A DNA stretch of 64,000 nt. Origin: Phycisphaeraceae bacterium. Lineage in GTDB: Bacteria; Planctomycetota; Phycisphaerae; Phycisphaerales; UBA1924. Position numbers and translations under genes: made by a program. Every line of letters starts with the position of its first letter. Positions within the stretch are counted from its first letter, which is position 1. The DNA lies in contig JAHBXB010000001.1 of NCBI GenBank assembly GCA_019636655.1, positions 186,001 to 250,000 on the forward strand. The letters run 5' to 3'. The notes under the pieces were generated by a model, which ran no database searches, was not told where the DNA came from, and saw nothing but the letters and a program-made list of their open reading frames with translations. Positions 62,631 through 64,000 of the stretch are shown here, piece by piece.

Positions 62631-63626
62631 GTGCTCTCCTCGACCGTCCGGCGGCCAACCACGATCGACGAACTGATCTCGTCGGAGTTGTGCGCGCGCC
62701 TCGACCGCCTCGACGTCTACTCGCGGAAACTCTTCGCCGGGAAGCTGCAGGGCGAGCGGCGGTCCAAGAAGCGAGGCCAGTCCATCGAGTTCGAGGACTA
62801 CCGCAACTACGTCCCCGGCGATGACCTGCGCCGGATTGATTGGAACGTCTTCGCCCGCCTCGACCGGTTCTTCGTTCGCGTCTTCCAGGAGGAGGAAGAC
62901 CTGGCGCTGCACATCGTGCTCGATGCGTCGCCGTCGATGGACGCCGGCTCGGGCTCGTCCGGCGTCGATGCCAGCAAGCTGCTCTTCGCCCAGCGTCTGG
63001 CCATGGCGCTGGGCTACATCGGCCTGGTCAACAACAACCGCGTCAGCGCCTGGGTCTTTGACAACCAATCGCTCCGCCGGATGCCCGCCGTACGCAGCCG
63101 CCGGAGCACCTCCCGTCTCGCCGCGTTCCTCCTGGCATCCCTCCAGCCGATCGGTGATGAGACCACCGACGCCGCTGCCCCGGCCGTCAGTAACGCGACC
63201 GGGGACTTCACCTCCGCCCTGCGGACAATCGCGATGTCCCGCACCGGTAAGGGGGTGCTCGTCCTGCTCTCGGACTTTCTGATCCCTGGCGGCTACCAGG
63301 ACGGCCTTCGCTACCTCGCGGGCGGAAAGGGGTTCGATACCTTCTGCCTGCAGGTCCTCTCGCCCGGAGAGGTCGACCCGACTCGCCTGAACAGCTCCGG
63401 ACTCGTCGGAGATCTTCGCCTCACCGACGCCGAAACCGGCCGCACCAGCGAGGTCACGGTCACGCCGGACCTTGTCCAGCGCTACAGGAACTCACTTGCC
63501 GCCTATGTCTCCGGCCTCAAGGCGTTCTGCACCGCCCGGGGAATGATGCACCTGCAGATCGAGTCCGACGCCGATCTTCCGACGCTTCTGCTCGACCACC
63601 TCCGCAAGCGGGGGCTTCTTCGCTAG
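62631..63626 (+). CDS. DUF58 domain protein with vWA-like fold
   Basis: A 331-residue protein of the DUF58 family, which is often encoded beside MoxR-type AAA ATPases and has a von Willebrand A-like fold. The family signature is FEDYRNYVPGDDLRRIDWNV, and the metal-ion-dependent adhesion site reads IVLDASPSMDAGSG. Further segments FVRVFQEEEDLALH and VLVLLSDFLIPGGYQDGLRY fit the fold. The start is GTG 62631. Unusually, no moxR gene precedes it; the upstream neighbour is a divergent flavin reductase. DUF58/MoxR systems are thought to assemble or mature cell-envelope or metal-containing proteins. Confidence 0.9.
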   Translation: MLSSTVRRPTTIDELISSELCARLDRLDVYSRKLFAGKLQGERRSKKRGQSIEFEDYRNYVPGDDLRRIDWNVFARLDRFFVRVFQEEEDLALHIVLDASPSMDAGSGSSGVDASKLLFAQRLAMALGYIGLVNNNRVSAWVFDNQSLRRMPAVRSRRSTSRLAAFLLASLQPIGDETTDAAAPAVSNATGDFTSALRTIAMSRTGKGVLVLLSDFLIPGGYQDGLRYLAGGKGFDTFCLQVLSPGEVDPTRLNSSGLVGDLRLTDAETGRTSEVTVTPDLVQRYRNSLAAYVSGLKAFCTARGMMHLQIESDADLPTLLLDHLRKRGLLR

Positions 63627-63639
63627 CGTCGTCCGCCGC

Positions 63640-63987
63640 CTACCGCGATGGGGCCTTCGACTGAATCTCTTCAAGCAGGGCCTCGTCGATCCCGAGGTAC
63701 TCCCGCATGTGCTGGTCGTAGGTCTCGGCGTCCTGCTCACGCGACAGGTCCAGCCGCAACTCGTTGATGACCTTCGTCCCCTGGCCGATCCACGTCTCCC
63801 ACGTCTCCTTGGCGATGTTCTCGCCGATCCACGCACCCACCGGCCCCTTGAACGGCGGGCGGCTCATCTTCGTTCCCGGCCGCCCGGTGCGCCGGCAGAC
63901 GAACGAGCCCGGCGGGATCGGGCCCGTCGGTCCACCCCCCAGCGGAAGACTCACCGGCTTGGCTGTCTTGCCGGCCACCTCGGGCAC
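63640..63987 (-). CDS. yggX: YggX-like Fe(II)-trafficking protein
   Basis: A protein related to YggX, which protects iron-sulfur clusters and is thought to handle ferrous iron in the cytoplasm. The core is recognisable: FVCRRTGRPGTKMSRPPFKG with its single Cys, GAWIGENIAKETWETWIGQG, TKVINELRLDLSREQDAETY and the C-terminal DQHMREYLGIDEALL. The 115-residue reading starts at GTG 63987, but its frame is still open at the window edge, so the N-terminal ~28 residues ahead of the core may belong to a longer protein. The stop is 13 bases from the convergent DUF58 gene. Confidence 0.82.
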   Translation of the reverse strand: MPEVAGKTAKPVSLPLGGGPTGPIPPGSFVCRRTGRPGTKMSRPPFKGPVGAWIGENIAKETWETWIGQGTKVINELRLDLSREQDAETYDQHMREYLGIDEALLEEIQSKAPSR

Positions 63988-64000
63988 TTGCTTCCCCAGC

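Overview
The window looks like a chromosomal segment of a planctomycete, most likely of the class Phycisphaerae. The evidence is the high-GC coding bias, frequent GTG and TTG starts, an ECF-like sigma factor coupled to a membrane Ser/Thr kinase, and three exported proteins with the C-terminal 'GC-type' dockerin module common in that group. This placement is inferred from gene content; no rRNA is present. I see no phage, insertion sequence or CRISPR array, so the window is mainly housekeeping and regulatory DNA with some lineage-specific genes.

Layout. 1-3107: fatty-acid synthesis cluster (fabH end, fabD, a proline-rich lipoprotein, fabG). 3217-7106: exported dockerin protein, then a leftward group (EamA-type transporter, Eis-like acetyltransferase, DUF1569 protein, small HTH regulator, secreted protein). 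7272-10175: sigma factor/kinase pair and tRNA-Glu. 10245-20071: a dense signalling island with a REC-HDOD regulator, two hybrid histidine kinases of the same architecture, an Hpt protein and a REC-HD-GYP regulator. 21167-28423: divalent-metal RND efflux operon (CzcCBA type) flanked by a Cys-rich and a His-rich small exported protein. 28589-36912: methyltransferase, DUF72 protein, tRNA-Ser, divergent PAP2 phosphatase and ArnT-like glycosyltransferase, truB, zinc-ribbon membrane protein, GNAT, Fur-like regulator and PilZ protein. 37000-40046: glpK-glpD. 40057-45231: membrane proteins around a LemA/M48 protease pair, then folE2. 45316-49350: two large dockerin-type exported proteins, one with 14 internal repeats. 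49674-53318: pbp2-rodA cell-wall elongation pair. 53322-63987: SnoaL-like protein, rsmG, PrsW-like protease, DinG-type helicase, phosphohexomutase, a P-loop NTPase with membrane segments inside its ATPase domain, a trypsin-like exported protease, flavin reductase, DUF58 protein and YggX.

Likely connections. The two hybrid kinases, the stand-alone Hpt and the HD-GYP regulator form a plausible multistep phosphorelay that ends in cyclic-di-GMP breakdown; the PilZ protein near 36.5 kb is a possible c-di-GMP reader. GlpK and GlpD convert glycerol to dihydroxyacetone phosphate and overlap by 4 bases. PBP2 and RodA show that this lineage keeps the peptidoglycan elongation machinery. The metal efflux operon carries His-rich tracts in three successive proteins, and its RND motif points to divalent cations rather than copper or silver.
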